A stretch of 9,136 nucleotides of DNA from Nitrospinota bacterium (GCA_003506735.1 DNYS01000260.1:1-9136); one strand, 5' to 3'. Positions 1 to 7,130 are shown, counted from the first letter of the stretch. Numbers and translations are program-made. The notes: generated from the sequence alone by a model not told the origin.

Positions 1-32
1 GAATATCACTCGTCGAAGACCTCTAAAAATAG

Positions 33-47
33 TTTTTCAGCAGCCTC
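33..47. repeat. Left copy of 15-bp inverted repeat, IS-end-like
   Basis: The sequence tttttcagcagcctc here is the exact reverse complement of gaggctgctgaaaaa at 9063-9077. The two copies point outward, as expected if one insertion sequence ends at base 47 and another begins at base 9063, leaving the gene cluster between them. Beyond the 15 bases the flanks differ. The motif resembles terminal repeats of insertion sequences, but no transposase lies in the window, so no family is assigned. No target-site duplication was recognised. Confidence 0.45.
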
Positions 48-72
48 AGAAATTTTAAACCCGGAGACCCCG

Positions 73-101
73 TTTACAATGTCAAAAAATCAAATTATAC
101 C
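73..101 (+). promoter_or_regulatory. Possible promoter of the LysR-type regulator gene
   Basis: In the AT-rich 215-base leader upstream of the regulator, TTTACA (73-78) is followed after 17 bases by TATACC (96-101), a fair match to a sigma-70-type -35/-10 pair. Distance to the start codon is about 115 bases, leaving room for an autoregulatory operator. Apart from this and the repeat at 33-47, nothing else is supported in bases 1-215. This is a pattern match only. Confidence 0.25.
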
Positions 102-215
102 TATTGTAAAAATTAATGAATAGTGGGCAATGGTGGGGGAAGAGGTTTCGGTGTATTTGGTTTGAAATGAATCGGTTATTCTCTTTGACACGGGCAAATT
201 CAGGACCTGCAGGCC

Positions 216-1118
216 ATGATGAATCTCCGCCAGCTCGAATATTTTTATTATGTTGCAAAATACAAAGGGTTCACGAACGCCTCCCGCCAGGTCCCTTTCT
301 CCATCGGACAGCCCGCTCTCAGCATCCGGGTAAAAGAGCTTGAGAGCAGCTTGGGCATCAAGCTCTATCAAATCGTGGGCAGGAGATTTCAGGTCACCCC
401 GAGCGGGGAGTATTTATTTAACGCCATCGCTCCGTTTTTCGAATCGCTCGATTCCACCGAACGCCATCTGCGGGCCGAGGCCCATGGCCACCTGATCTTC
501 GCGGAGGCCTCCCCCATGCTCATCCTCCATGAACACAAAGATATTCTCGTTCAATTCAGGCGGCGGTATCCGGGCGTTCAAATCTCCATTCTGGAAAAAA
601 ACTGGACCGATCTCCTTCAAAGCGTCATCGAAGGCGAGGTGGACCTGGCCTTCGGGTCGGCTCCTGAACTGGTGGAAAACGTCACCTTCGAAATATGGGG
701 AGAGGCCGAATATCTCCTCTTGTGCCCGCCGGATCATCCCCTTGCGAAGAAATCGAATATCCAACTTGCCGAAATTTCGGGTTACCCCCTCATCTTGCTT
801 GAAAAAGGAACCGCCGACCGGCAACATATCGAAAATACCTTTCACCGGGAAAAACTCTTTATCGATGTGGTCATCGACTCATCCTCCTACACCCTCATCA
901 ACGACGCCGTTTCGGAGGGAATGGGGGTGGCCATCGTCAACGCGCTCTGGCCGCGACCCGCGGGCTCCTTCCGGCCACGTGCCATCGGCGTCTCCCACCT
1001 TTTCGGCCAAAAGCATATCGGTCTCTTTCAGCGGACCGACCGCTACCTGCCTCCCTATGCGCATGAATATTTATCCATGCTGCGAGGACCGGTTATCAAC
1101 CGCATGGATGGACGTTGA
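216..1118 (+). CDS. LysR-family transcriptional regulator
   Basis: A 300-residue protein of the usual LysR length. The N-terminus (about residues 3-65) is the winged helix-turn-helix DNA-binding domain: it opens NLRQLEYFYYVAKYKGFT and continues with QPALSIRVKELESSLGIKL and the wing region RRFQVTPSGEYL. Residues 66-90 form the linker helix, and about 92-290 the two-lobed effector-binding domain, with typical RYPGVQISIL, LLQSVIEGEVDLAFG and INDAVSEGMGVAIV segments. The start at 216 has CAGGA at 201-205 as a plausible ribosome site; ATG 219 would give the more usual MNLRQLEYF start and cannot be excluded. It lies upstream of, and in the same direction as, the flavoprotein gene 146 bases away, so that gene is its likeliest target (inference). 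LysR proteins usually respond to a small metabolite; the effector is not visible here. The LysR assignment is firm; the regulon is unknown. Confidence 0.93.
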   Translation: MMNLRQLEYFYYVAKYKGFTNASRQVPFSIGQPALSIRVKELESSLGIKLYQIVGRRFQVTPSGEYLFNAIAPFFESLDSTERHLRAEAHGHLIFAEASPMLILHEHKDILVQFRRRYPGVQISILEKNWTDLLQSVIEGEVDLAFGSAPELVENVTFEIWGEAEYLLLCPPDHPLAKKSNIQLAEISGYPLILLEKGTADRQHIENTFHREKLFIDVVIDSSSYTLINDAVSEGMGVAIVNALWPRPAGSFRPRAIGVSHLFGQKHIGLFQRTDRYLPPYAHEYLSMLRGPVINRMDGR

Positions 1119-1264
1119 GTGGCCGAAACCGGCATTTTCCAATAAACCAGCCTATATGGAATCTGGGGAAACGGCCCAGTCTATGCCATCGGGCGTTGAT
1201 TTTCAGGACCGCAACGGTAATGGTACCCCTATCGGAAGCGCGGTCCCCTTAATGAGGTTTTTCC
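1119..1264 (+). promoter_or_regulatory. Spacer between regulator and flavoprotein genes with small dyads
   Basis: This 146-base spacer contains TTCCA (1137-1141) and TGGAA (1157-1161), a short interrupted dyad of the sort LysR proteins can bind, and a weak GCCG-AAAC-CGGC hairpin (1122-1133) followed by ATTTTCC just after the regulator stop. The hairpin is too short for a confident terminator. GAGGT at 1254-1258 is a good ribosome site for the gene starting at 1265. No convincing -35/-10 pair was found, so the flavoprotein gene may be co-transcribed with the regulator or use an unusual promoter. Confidence 0.2.
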
Positions 1265-2920
1265 ATGCGAGAGATTCGGGCCGATGTCATCGTCCTTGGA
1301 GGTGGTCCAGCCGCCATGCTGGCCACCCTCTTCTCTATGCAATGCGGCGCCGACACTTTGCTCGTTTGTAAACAATCGCCCGGAACGTCGGGAAATATCG
1401 TCATCGCGCGGGCGGGCCATTCCGTGCCATTCGGCGAGGACGACAGCCCAGAGATTTTCCTGGAGGACACCCTCACCGGCGGCGCCTATCTGAACCATCC
1501 CGATGTGGCGGCGGCCATGTGCGAAGACGCCACCGCACGCATCCACGATCTTCATTCCTGGGGGGTCACCTTCATGGCACAGGCCGACGGCTCCTTCGAA
1601 CTCCAACCCCAAGGGGGCCACACGAAAAACCGGGGCCTCTACCCAACGATTAACTGGGGCACCGAAGTGGCGCGCCCCCTCCGCGCGAAGCTGGATAGGG
1701 AGCACGCCCAAATCCTGGAGCGCATCATAGCCGTGGACCTCCTGGTCGCGGAGGGGTGCTGCCGGGGGGTTATCGGATTCGATACGCGTTCGGGCGAGAC
1801 TCTCCTTCTCCGGGCGAGCGCTACCGTGCTGGCGACTGGGGGCGCGGGGCAGATATACGCCGAGACCACCAACGCAGGCGGGATCACCGGCGATGGATAC
1901 GCCATGGCACTCCGGGCGGGGCTTTGGCTCACCGACATGGAATTCGTCCAGTTCTATCCCGCGGTCATCAAAAAACCCAAGAGCACCCAGGTGGTGGCGC
2001 CCACGCTCTTCCCGCTTGGTGCGCGGTTTTTCAACGAAAGGGGCGAGAACATCCTGAAGAATGTGCCGGGCGGAGGCCAAGCCACGCGCGACATGATGGC
2101 GCGCGCCGTCTACCTTGAAATCATGAACGGCGCCGGCCTCGACGGCGCCATCCGGCTAGATCTCAAGGACGTCTCCCTGGAAGATATCCGCCATTTCGCT
2201 CCGGACAACGCGGAGCTCTTTGAGCGGCGGGGCGTATCCCCCCACGCGGATGACATCTATATTGCGCCGAAGGCCCACTTCTTTATGGGAGGGCTTCCCA
2301 CCGACGGCCAAGGGGCCACCGCGATGGCCGGCCTTTTTGCGGCGGGCGAGGTGGCGGCCGGCGCACACGGGGCGAACCGCCTTTCGAACAACGCTTTCGT
2401 CGAGGCCTACACACTGGGTGCACGCGCGGGCCGGGCGGCGGCCGAAGCGGCCCGGAATGCGCCCCAAGAGAAGGATTCCCTTCTCCAACCGCTTGCGGCC
2501 AGGCACGCCGATGCCATTGAGTGCAAAAAGTGCATTAATGCCCGGGCGGCGGGTCCGTCCCGGGAGGTCAAGCGAATCTGCTGGGAGAAGGCCGGCATCG
2601 TCCGGACGGGCGAAAAGTTGGAGGCCGCACACGCAGACCTCGAAGGGGTGGCCCGGCGTCTCGGGGATTGCGGCGGCGGGCGGGCGGCTCACCTCACCGA
2701 GGCTTTCGAGGCGGAGAACATGTGCCTCACGGCGCGCGCCACGGTCGAGGCCGCACGCTTCCGGACCGAAAGCCGAGGGGCGCACTACCGGGAAGATTAT
2801 CCAAATCAAGACGACGCCGTCTGGCAGGTGAACGTGGCTCTCCGCCTGCGGGAGGATGGCTCCATCGAGGCGGTGAAACGCCCTGTCGGCGCACCCATCG
2901 GCCAATCGGCCGGAAGGTAA
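1265..2920 (+). CDS. FAD-dependent oxidoreductase, fumarate reductase/succinate dehydrogenase flavoprotein-like
   Basis: A 551-residue cytoplasmic flavoprotein with no signal peptide. The N-terminal Rossmann motif is DVIVLGGGPAA (residues 7-17; the third Gly of GxGxxG is Ala17). Further FAD_binding_2 landmarks are TLTGG (69-73), ATGGAGQIY (190-198), TNAGGITGDGYAMAL (202-216), the AHFFMGG segment (337-343) and GLFAAGEV plus GAHGANRLSNN (356-376). The C-terminal helical domain ends in TESRGAHYREDYP (501-513), typical of SdhA/FrdA/NadB proteins. Aligned by eye to E. coli FrdA, His338 and Arg372 of the dicarboxylate site are kept. However, the covalent-FAD His is Asn44 (as in NadB), the substrate His is Tyr231, and the RGEGG proton-shuttle motif is replaced by FPLGA with Phe249 in place of Arg. 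It may thus oxidise or reduce another substrate with non-covalent FAD. No iron-sulfur or membrane partner is adjacent. GAGGT lies 6 bases before the ATG. The fold is sure; the reaction is unknown. Confidence 0.9.
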   Translation: MREIRADVIVLGGGPAAMLATLFSMQCGADTLLVCKQSPGTSGNIVIARAGHSVPFGEDDSPEIFLEDTLTGGAYLNHPDVAAAMCEDATARIHDLHSWGVTFMAQADGSFELQPQGGHTKNRGLYPTINWGTEVARPLRAKLDREHAQILERIIAVDLLVAEGCCRGVIGFDTRSGETLLLRASATVLATGGAGQIYAETTNAGGITGDGYAMALRAGLWLTDMEFVQFYPAVIKKPKSTQVVAPTLFPLGARFFNERGENILKNVPGGGQATRDMMARAVYLEIMNGAGLDGAIRLDLKDVSLEDIRHFAPDNAELFERRGVSPHADDIYIAPKAHFFMGGLPTDGQGATAMAGLFAAGEVAAGAHGANRLSNNAFVEAYTLGARAGRAAAEAARNAPQEKDSLLQPLAARHADAIECKKCINARAAGPSREVKRICWEKAGIVRTGEKLEAAHADLEGVARRLGDCGGGRAAHLTEAFEAENMCLTARATVEAARFRTESRGAHYREDYPNQDDAVWQVNVALRLREDGSIEAVKRPVGAPIGQSAGR

Positions 2921-3027
2921 AATTCCCGCATCGGCCATGCTACCCACTCGGTGATGGCCTATGAGACCAGGCGGTCACCGCAGCGGCGGCGACAAATTAT
3001 CGGCAGGTTTTTTTTTCATTCAGCCGT
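2921..3027. other. Convergent intergenic spacer, no clear terminator
   Basis: The flavoprotein gene and the liv operon end tail to tail across this 107-base gap. It holds a 6-bp inverted repeat GGCCAT/ATGGCC (2933-2938 and 2954-2959), a compact GCGGT-C-ACCGC palindrome (2971-2981) and a run of nine T (3008-3016). The T run would suit rightward termination, but no strong stem lies directly before it, so a canonical intrinsic terminator is not supported. Confidence 0.3.
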
Positions 3028-3771
3028 TCAACGCGCATCCATGGCGCAACGAACCCCGATGCGGCGATCCCGGAAACTGGGCCGCTCCATCCGCCGGTAG
3101 GCCGAGCGGAGGTAGGTCGCATGAAATCCCCAAGCTCCCCCGCGCACCACACGTGGGGCTTCCGCGCCGTTTCCGCCCTTTTTCGGATCGTACCGATCGC
3201 TGACCCATTCCCAGACATTGCCAGCCATGTCGTGAACGCCGTATGGACTGATTCCCCTTGCAAAGCTACCAACCGGCATCGGCCCTAGGTTGCTGTCGTT
3301 GGCAAGGCCGGGGTTCCAATTGTCCCCCCAAGGAAATACGCGGTTGTCCCCGCCTCTTGCCGCCTTTTCCCATTCCGCCTCGGCAGGGAGGCGCTTGCCC
3401 ATTTTTTTGCAATAGGCATCCGCCTGGAACCAAGTGACGCCGGCCAAGGGCAGCCGTGGCGCCTCGAACCTGAGGCCGTAGGAATGCGCGGGCTTCATTC
3501 CGGCGGCACGGAACCGGCGGTTGGTCACTTCGTATTTGTCGATGAAAAACCCCTTTACATAGACCCTCCGGCGCGGGCGCTCGTCGGGAAAACCGGTGTC
3601 CGAGCCCATCCAGAAAAATCCCCCAGGAATCCACACCCTCTTACCGTCGTCCTTCCCGGGCCCGAAAAGCGCGCGGTGCAACTGGGGGCCGGTTCTCCTT
3701 TGGCCGGGAGGCTGGATATTCCGGGGATCGAAGAAAGTCCCGTAGGGGGGAGGCCGGGGGCGGGACTTCAC
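3028..3771 (-). CDS. SUMF1/FGE-fold protein lacking catalytic cysteines
   Basis: A protein of up to 247 residues made of one formylglycine-generating-enzyme (SUMF1) domain. Landmarks are VWIPGGFFWMGS (46-57), DKYEVTNRRFR (78-88), VTWFQADAYCKKMGKRLPAEAEWEKAA (112-138, cited as positions), FPWGD (146-150), YGVHDMAGNVWEWVSD (177-192), VVRGGAW (208-214) and IGVRCA (238-243). In true FGEs two cysteines follow RGGS; here the aligned residues are Phe216 and Leu221, so copper-dependent sulfatase activation is not expected. Many such domains serve other roles, such as binding modules or parts of other enzymes. The GTG start overlaps the livF stop (GTGA), but the purine-rich GAGGA lies almost on the start codon. 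TTG at 3681 (residue 31), preceded by AAAGGAG, is an alternative. No signal peptide or membrane segment is visible. It is the last gene of the liv operon, an unusual partner. The fold is confident; the start and role are not. Confidence 0.85.
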   Translation of the reverse strand: MKSRPRPPPYGTFFDPRNIQPPGQRRTGPQLHRALFGPGKDDGKRVWIPGGFFWMGSDTGFPDERPRRRVYVKGFFIDKYEVTNRRFRAAGMKPAHSYGLRFEAPRLPLAGVTWFQADAYCKKMGKRLPAEAEWEKAARGGDNRVFPWGDNWNPGLANDSNLGPMPVGSFARGISPYGVHDMAGNVWEWVSDRYDPKKGGNGAEAPRVVRGGAWGFHATYLRSAYRRMERPSFRDRRIGVRCAMDAR

Positions 3772-4418
3772 TCCTCGGCTTGCTGGATGATTTCACCCCT
3801 CTCGATGGTGTAAATCTTCTCTGCGAACTGGATCCGCCTCCGGTCGGACTCGGCCATTAAGACGGAAATTTTATCCACCTTCAACTCCTGTATGGTCCGG
3901 GCCAGTTTGTCGCCCAGGGCCGGGGACAAGCCCTCAAAGGGTTCATCCAGCAGCAACAGCTTATTCCCGCTCATTAAAGCCCGGGCCAGGGCCACCATCT
4001 TCTGCTGCCCGCCGCTCAACTGGGAGGCGCCCCGCCCCGCCATCTGCTCTACTTCGGGCATTAATCGGTAAATATAGGAGAGACGGTCCAAGCCTTCCTC
4101 ATTGCCGGTCGCCCAGGCCGGCATCAGAATGTTGTCCTCCACGGAGAGACCACCGATCAGGCGCCGTTCCTCCGGCATGTAACCAACGCCCAAATGGGCT
4201 CGCTTGTACGCCGGCACCTGCAACAAGTCGCTCCCATCGAGGTCCATTTTTCCATCAAAGACGCTGAGGAACCCCATGATGCTCTTGAGAGTGGTTGTTT
4301 TCCCGGCGCCGTTTCGCCCGACAAGCCCGATGAGACCCCCTTCAGGGACCTCCAGAGTGACCCCCCTGAGGATGATGAACCCGCTAATTCTGACTTTGAC
4401 TCCGTCTAGCTTCAGCAT
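3768..4418 (-). CDS. livF: LivF-type ABC transporter ATP-binding protein
   Basis: A 216-residue cytoplasmic ATPase, one of two that power the importer. Walker A is GRNGAGKT (34-41), the region after it carries GYMPEERRL (79-87) as in LivF proteins, the ABC signature is LSGGQ (134-138) and Walker B is LLLLDE (154-159) followed by PFEGLSP. At the switch position, where ABC ATPases have His and LivF proteins usually Gln, this protein has Ser191 (LMAESD). It is slightly shorter than typical LivF (about 235 residues). The start ATG lies 2 bases beyond the livG stop with no good ribosome site, so translation is probably coupled. Its stop overlaps the start of the FGE-fold gene. The substrate is decided by the binding protein and permeases, not by this subunit. 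Confidence 0.93.
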   Translation of the reverse strand: MLKLDGVKVRISGFIILRGVTLEVPEGGLIGLVGRNGAGKTTTLKSIMGFLSVFDGKMDLDGSDLLQVPAYKRAHLGVGYMPEERRLIGGLSVEDNILMPAWATGNEEGLDRLSYIYRLMPEVEQMAGRGASQLSGGQQKMVALARALMSGNKLLLLDEPFEGLSPALGDKLARTIQELKVDKISVLMAESDRRRIQFAEKIYTIERGEIIQQAEE

Positions 4419-4420
4419 AT

Positions 4421-5176
4421 CTATTCGTGACCGAGAACGGCCTTCCTAATCTCAGGATCGGCAAGGATGGTTTGAGGATGGCCGTCGGCGATGAGCTTGC
4501 CCTCGTCGAAAACAATTACGCGCCGGCTGTACCGCTGGACCACTTCCATGTCGTGTTCCACGAATATGGTTGTTATGTTGCTCTCCTTTAAAACCGTCGC
4601 CATGGTATCCATCACCTGAAACTTATCTTCGATGCTGACACCGCTGGTGGGCTCGTCCATGAGGAGGAGCTGCGGCTTGAGAGCGAAGGAGAGGGCAATG
4701 TCTAATAACTTTCTCCCGCCTTCCGGCAATACGGAAACAGGCCGATCGGCGTATGACTCAAGGCCAAAGCGCGCCAGAATCTCAGAGGCCTCCCGGACCC
4801 ACGATTCCGTGTATAGGGGTTGCCAGAAAACGGTGCCCTTATTCGCCTGCGCCGACAAGGAGAGAAGCAGGTTCTCCATGACACTCAAGGTGGTGTAGAT
4901 TTGGGGGATCTGGAAGGAGCGTGCCAGACCCAACTTAACGATGCGCCGCGGGGATTCGCCAGTGCATTCTTGCCCCAGAAAAAGGATGCGGCCGCGCTCG
5001 GGGGTGAGGTAGCCCGTGATCAGGTTCAAGAAGGTGGTCTTGCCGGAGCCGTTGGCCCCGATGATCCCCACCACCTCGCCTCTTCGCACATCGACGTTGA
5101 TGCCGTCGGCGGCCTTGACCATACCGAAATACCGGGTCAGGTCGATTGTTTGCAGAATCAGCTCGTTGTCATTCAA
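4421..5176 (-). CDS. livG: LivG-type ABC transporter ATP-binding protein
   Basis: A 251-residue cytoplasmic ATPase that pairs with LivF. Walker A is GANGSGKT (40-47), the Q-loop is in RSFQIPQIY (86-94), Walker B is LLLMDE (170-175) followed by PTSGVS, and the switch His208 lies in VEHDM. The C-terminal DEGKLIADGHPQTILADPEI segment is typical of LivG. The ABC signature, normally LSxGQ, reads LPEGG (150-154), with Pro replacing the Ser that contacts the ATP gamma-phosphate. The reading frame requires a TTG start at 5176, which lies inside the last codons of livM (8-base overlap); the nearby ATG at 5172 is out of frame. GGGGA about 10 bases upstream may serve as ribosome site. Tight overlap suggests coupled translation with livM. 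Confidence 0.92.
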   Translation of the reverse strand: MNDNELILQTIDLTRYFGMVKAADGINVDVRRGEVVGIIGANGSGKTTFLNLITGYLTPERGRILFLGQECTGESPRRIVKLGLARSFQIPQIYTTLSVMENLLLSLSAQANKGTVFWQPLYTESWVREASEILARFGLESYADRPVSVLPEGGRKLLDIALSFALKPQLLLMDEPTSGVSIEDKFQVMDTMATVLKESNITTIFVEHDMEVVQRYSRRVIVFDEGKLIADGHPQTILADPEIRKAVLGHE

Positions 5177-6137
5177 GGATGTATCGTCCCCATCTACTGT
5201 TCTTAAGGCGGCTCGTCAACCCTTCGTAGATTTCCCATAGCCCCCCGGGTTTGAAAATGATGATGAGCAGCATGATCCCCCCCAGGGTCATTTGCCAGGC
5301 CAGCGGGAAGTACTTTGACGCATAGGTCTGGATAAACTCAAAGGCAATCGCTCCCATGAGCGGACCGAAAATGCTTTCGAAACCTCCAAGGAGGGCGATG
5401 AAAACGAACTCGCCGGACTGAATCCAAAACGCGTCCTCTGGAACGATATGGCCAATGGTGAATGCCGCCAAGACGCCGGATATTCCTCCGAGCCCACCGG
5501 CGATGACATAGGCAACATAGATTACGTGCCGAACGGACTCTCCCGAGTACTCGATCCGGATTTCGTTATCCCCCAACGCTTTCAAAAAGTAGCCCAAAGG
5601 GGAGGCAAGAAATCGATATAATCCGTAGGCGACAAGCCCGGCTATCCCTAGGGAAAAGTAGTAGAAACCGAAGCTGCTCCCCCGCAGCTGGAATCCGAAT
5701 AAAGTGGCAACCCCCGCTGGTAGGCCATCGGTTCCCCCTGTCACCCAATAGAACTTCAGAAGCGCGGCGTACATGATCATCGAGAACGCGAGGTTGAGCA
5801 TGGCAAAAAATACGCCCCGGTATCTCGCCATGATGAGCCCAACGAGGGCAGCCATGATCAGGCCCGCCAGAGCGCCCAAAGGCACCAGGACCGCCAACTC
5901 CCGAAAACCAAACCATTTGGTGCCGAAACCGACGGTGTAGGCGCCGGTGGCGTAGAAGAGGGCGTGGCCGAAGGTTATATTCCCCGACCGGAGGAACAAA
6001 GCCACGCCCTGCACCGCGATAAACATGAACAACGACTTCGTCAAAAGGAAGAGGATCCAGCTCGGAAACAAAGCGGGAGCCGCTAAAAAAAGGACCACAA
6101 ATATCTGACCTACAATAGGCACCCGTGGGAAATTCAC
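5169..6137 (-). CDS. livM: LivM-type ABC transporter permease
   Basis: A 322-residue inner-membrane permease with about eight to ten hydrophobic segments. Family landmarks are the GNITFGHALFYATGAY segment, the GGTDGLPAG motif that follows the fourth or fifth helix, the cytoplasmic ATPase-docking loop ASPLGYFLKALGDNEIRIEY, and the closing GGLWE motif. The frame is open up to 6197, but the chosen start is GTG 6137 because AGGAGG (6150-6145) lies 7 bases before it. That start also leaves a 1-base gap after livH instead of a long overlap, and the first 20 residues of the longer reading look unrelated to LivM. Together with LivH it forms the channel; the substrate is not set by visible residues. 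Confidence 0.93.
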   Translation of the reverse strand: MNFPRVPIVGQIFVVLFLAAPALFPSWILFLLTKSLFMFIAVQGVALFLRSGNITFGHALFYATGAYTVGFGTKWFGFRELAVLVPLGALAGLIMAALVGLIMARYRGVFFAMLNLAFSMIMYAALLKFYWVTGGTDGLPAGVATLFGFQLRGSSFGFYYFSLGIAGLVAYGLYRFLASPLGYFLKALGDNEIRIEYSGESVRHVIYVAYVIAGGLGGISGVLAAFTIGHIVPEDAFWIQSGEFVFIALLGGFESIFGPLMGAIAFEFIQTYASKYFPLAWQMTLGGIMLLIIIFKPGGLWEIYEGLTSRLKNSRWGRYILE

Positions 6138-6138
6138 G

Positions 6139-7041
6139 TCAAATCCTCCTGAGTTCTTCCTCGCCGAAGATCCCCTCGGGCCGGATCGCCAAAACAACCA
6201 CCATGATCAGGTATATGATGACCAATTCAATCTCCGGATACAGATGGATGGCAGCCGCCCTGGATAAGCCCACTATCAAAGCCCCCAGGGCCGCCCCCTC
6301 CAGGCTTCCCATGCCTCCGATGGCAATCACCGCAAACGACAAGACGACCACCTCTAGGGCGAAACCGGGGACCACGGCGATCGTGGGCGCGATGAAGGCT
6401 CCGCCGAGGGCTGCGGCCAGCGCGCCCAACGTGAATGCAAAGGTAAAGATGAGATTGACGTTGATTCCCATGGCCAGACTGACCTCGCGGTCATTGATCA
6501 CCGCGACCACAAGCTTACCGAACCGGGTACCTCGGACAAGCCAAATCAGGCACCCGCCGAACAAAACCGAAATGGCGATAAGGAAAAATTGATACCGAGA
6601 GTAACTGATCCCGGCCACCGAGAATTGCCCGAGCAAGGTATACGGCTCGCTAACGATAAGGGGCTCCATCCCAAAAATCAGCTTCATCAGGTCGTCTAGG
6701 ATCAGGAGGATGGAGTAGGTCAGCAACAGCTGGATGTGCATGTCTCTGCCGTAAATGCGCCGCAGAAATAGGCGTTCAATTATCGGTCCCGTAAGGAGAC
6801 CGATGATGATCCCACCGGCGAGGAGCATCAAGTAACTCAGGTAGGGGGGTAGCCCCGCCTCTAGGAGCTGAAGCGCGAGCCAGGTGGCCAAGTATGCGCC
6901 GAAGGCGTAGATGCCCCCATGGGAGATGTTCAGGATTCGCAAAACCCCGTACACGATTGTCAGGCCGATCGAGATCAGAAACAACGTTGCGGCGTAGTTT
7001 AGACCGTCGACAAAGATGATGGTAAGCAGTTGTAGGGTCAT
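6139..7041 (-). CDS. livH: LivH-type ABC transporter permease
   Basis: A 300-residue polytopic inner-membrane protein, close to the usual LivH length. It begins MTLQLLTIIFVDGLNYAATL and shows the family signature SIGLTIVYGVLRILNISHGG (residues about 23-42). Next come the ERLFLRRIYG loop, the coupling-helix region RFGKLVVAVINDREVSLAMG, and the late GGMGSLEGAALGALIVGL segment, and it ends in RPEGIFGEEELRRI. The ATG at 7041 has only weak Shine-Dalgarno support (GGAAGA about 14 bases upstream), consistent with lower translation than livK. It lies 108 bases downstream of livK with a strong stem-loop between, and 1 base before livM. With LivM it forms the transmembrane path for the substrate delivered by the binding protein. 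Confidence 0.95.
   Translation of the reverse strand: MTLQLLTIIFVDGLNYAATLFLISIGLTIVYGVLRILNISHGGIYAFGAYLATWLALQLLEAGLPPYLSYLMLLAGGIIIGLLTGPIIERLFLRRIYGRDMHIQLLLTYSILLILDDLMKLIFGMEPLIVSEPYTLLGQFSVAGISYSRYQFFLIAISVLFGGCLIWLVRGTRFGKLVVAVINDREVSLAMGINVNLIFTFAFTLGALAAALGGAFIAPTIAVVPGFALEVVVLSFAVIAIGGMGSLEGAALGALIVGLSRAAAIHLYPEIELVIIYLIMVVVLAIRPEGIFGEEELRRI
6145..6150 (-). promoter_or_regulatory. Ribosome binding site that sets the livM start
   Basis: AGGAGG on the minus strand, embedded in the last codons of livH (EELRRI), lies 7 bases upstream of GTG 6137. It is the strongest such site between the permease genes and favours GTG 6137 over the upstream in-frame codon at 6197. Confidence 0.75.
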
Positions 7042-7088
7042 GTCCGCTAAATTCTTCCAGTCGCTTTTGGGGGAGAGGATCGAGAAAT

Positions 7089-7130
7089 GAGGGCGCGAGC
7101 GTGGACGCTCTCCTCCCCGCTCGCGCCCTC
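7089..7130 (-). other. 13-bp stem-loop between livK and livH
   Basis: Gagggcgcgagcg (7089-7101) and cgctcgcgccctc (7118-7130) form a perfect GC-rich 13-bp stem with a 16-base loop, about 20 bases after the livK stop. In the leftward transcript no clear T run follows it (ATTTCTCG), so it is more likely a partial terminator or an mRNA 3'-end protecting structure than a full terminator. Such structures are known between binding-protein and permease genes of other ABC operons, where they allow excess binding protein. Confidence 0.7.

Noticed and set aside
185..190. TTGACA as -35 box just upstream of the regulator
   Set aside because: No -10-like hexamer follows at 16-18 bases, and the start codon would be too close.
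529..1371. Long rightward frame of 280 codons overlapping the regulator
   Set aside because: It is a shadow of the LysR gene with no family motifs and a Ser/Arg/Pro-rich composition typical of out-of-frame GC-rich DNA.
1229..2080. Leftward frame of 283 codons opposite the flavoprotein gene
   Set aside because: It is antisense to a clear FAD-binding protein and has no recognisable domain; it is a shadow of a GC-rich gene.
3008..3016. T9 run as part of an intrinsic terminator for the flavoprotein gene
   Set aside because: No stem of useful length lies directly before the run; the nearest palindrome (2971-2981) is 26 bases away.
5170..5172. ATG overlapping the livM stop as the livG start
   Set aside because: It is out of frame with the ABC ATPase; the frame requires TTG 5176.
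6138..6197. Upstream start for livM adding 20 residues
   Set aside because: It would overlap livH, has no family resemblance, and a strong AGGAGG site lies directly before GTG 6137.
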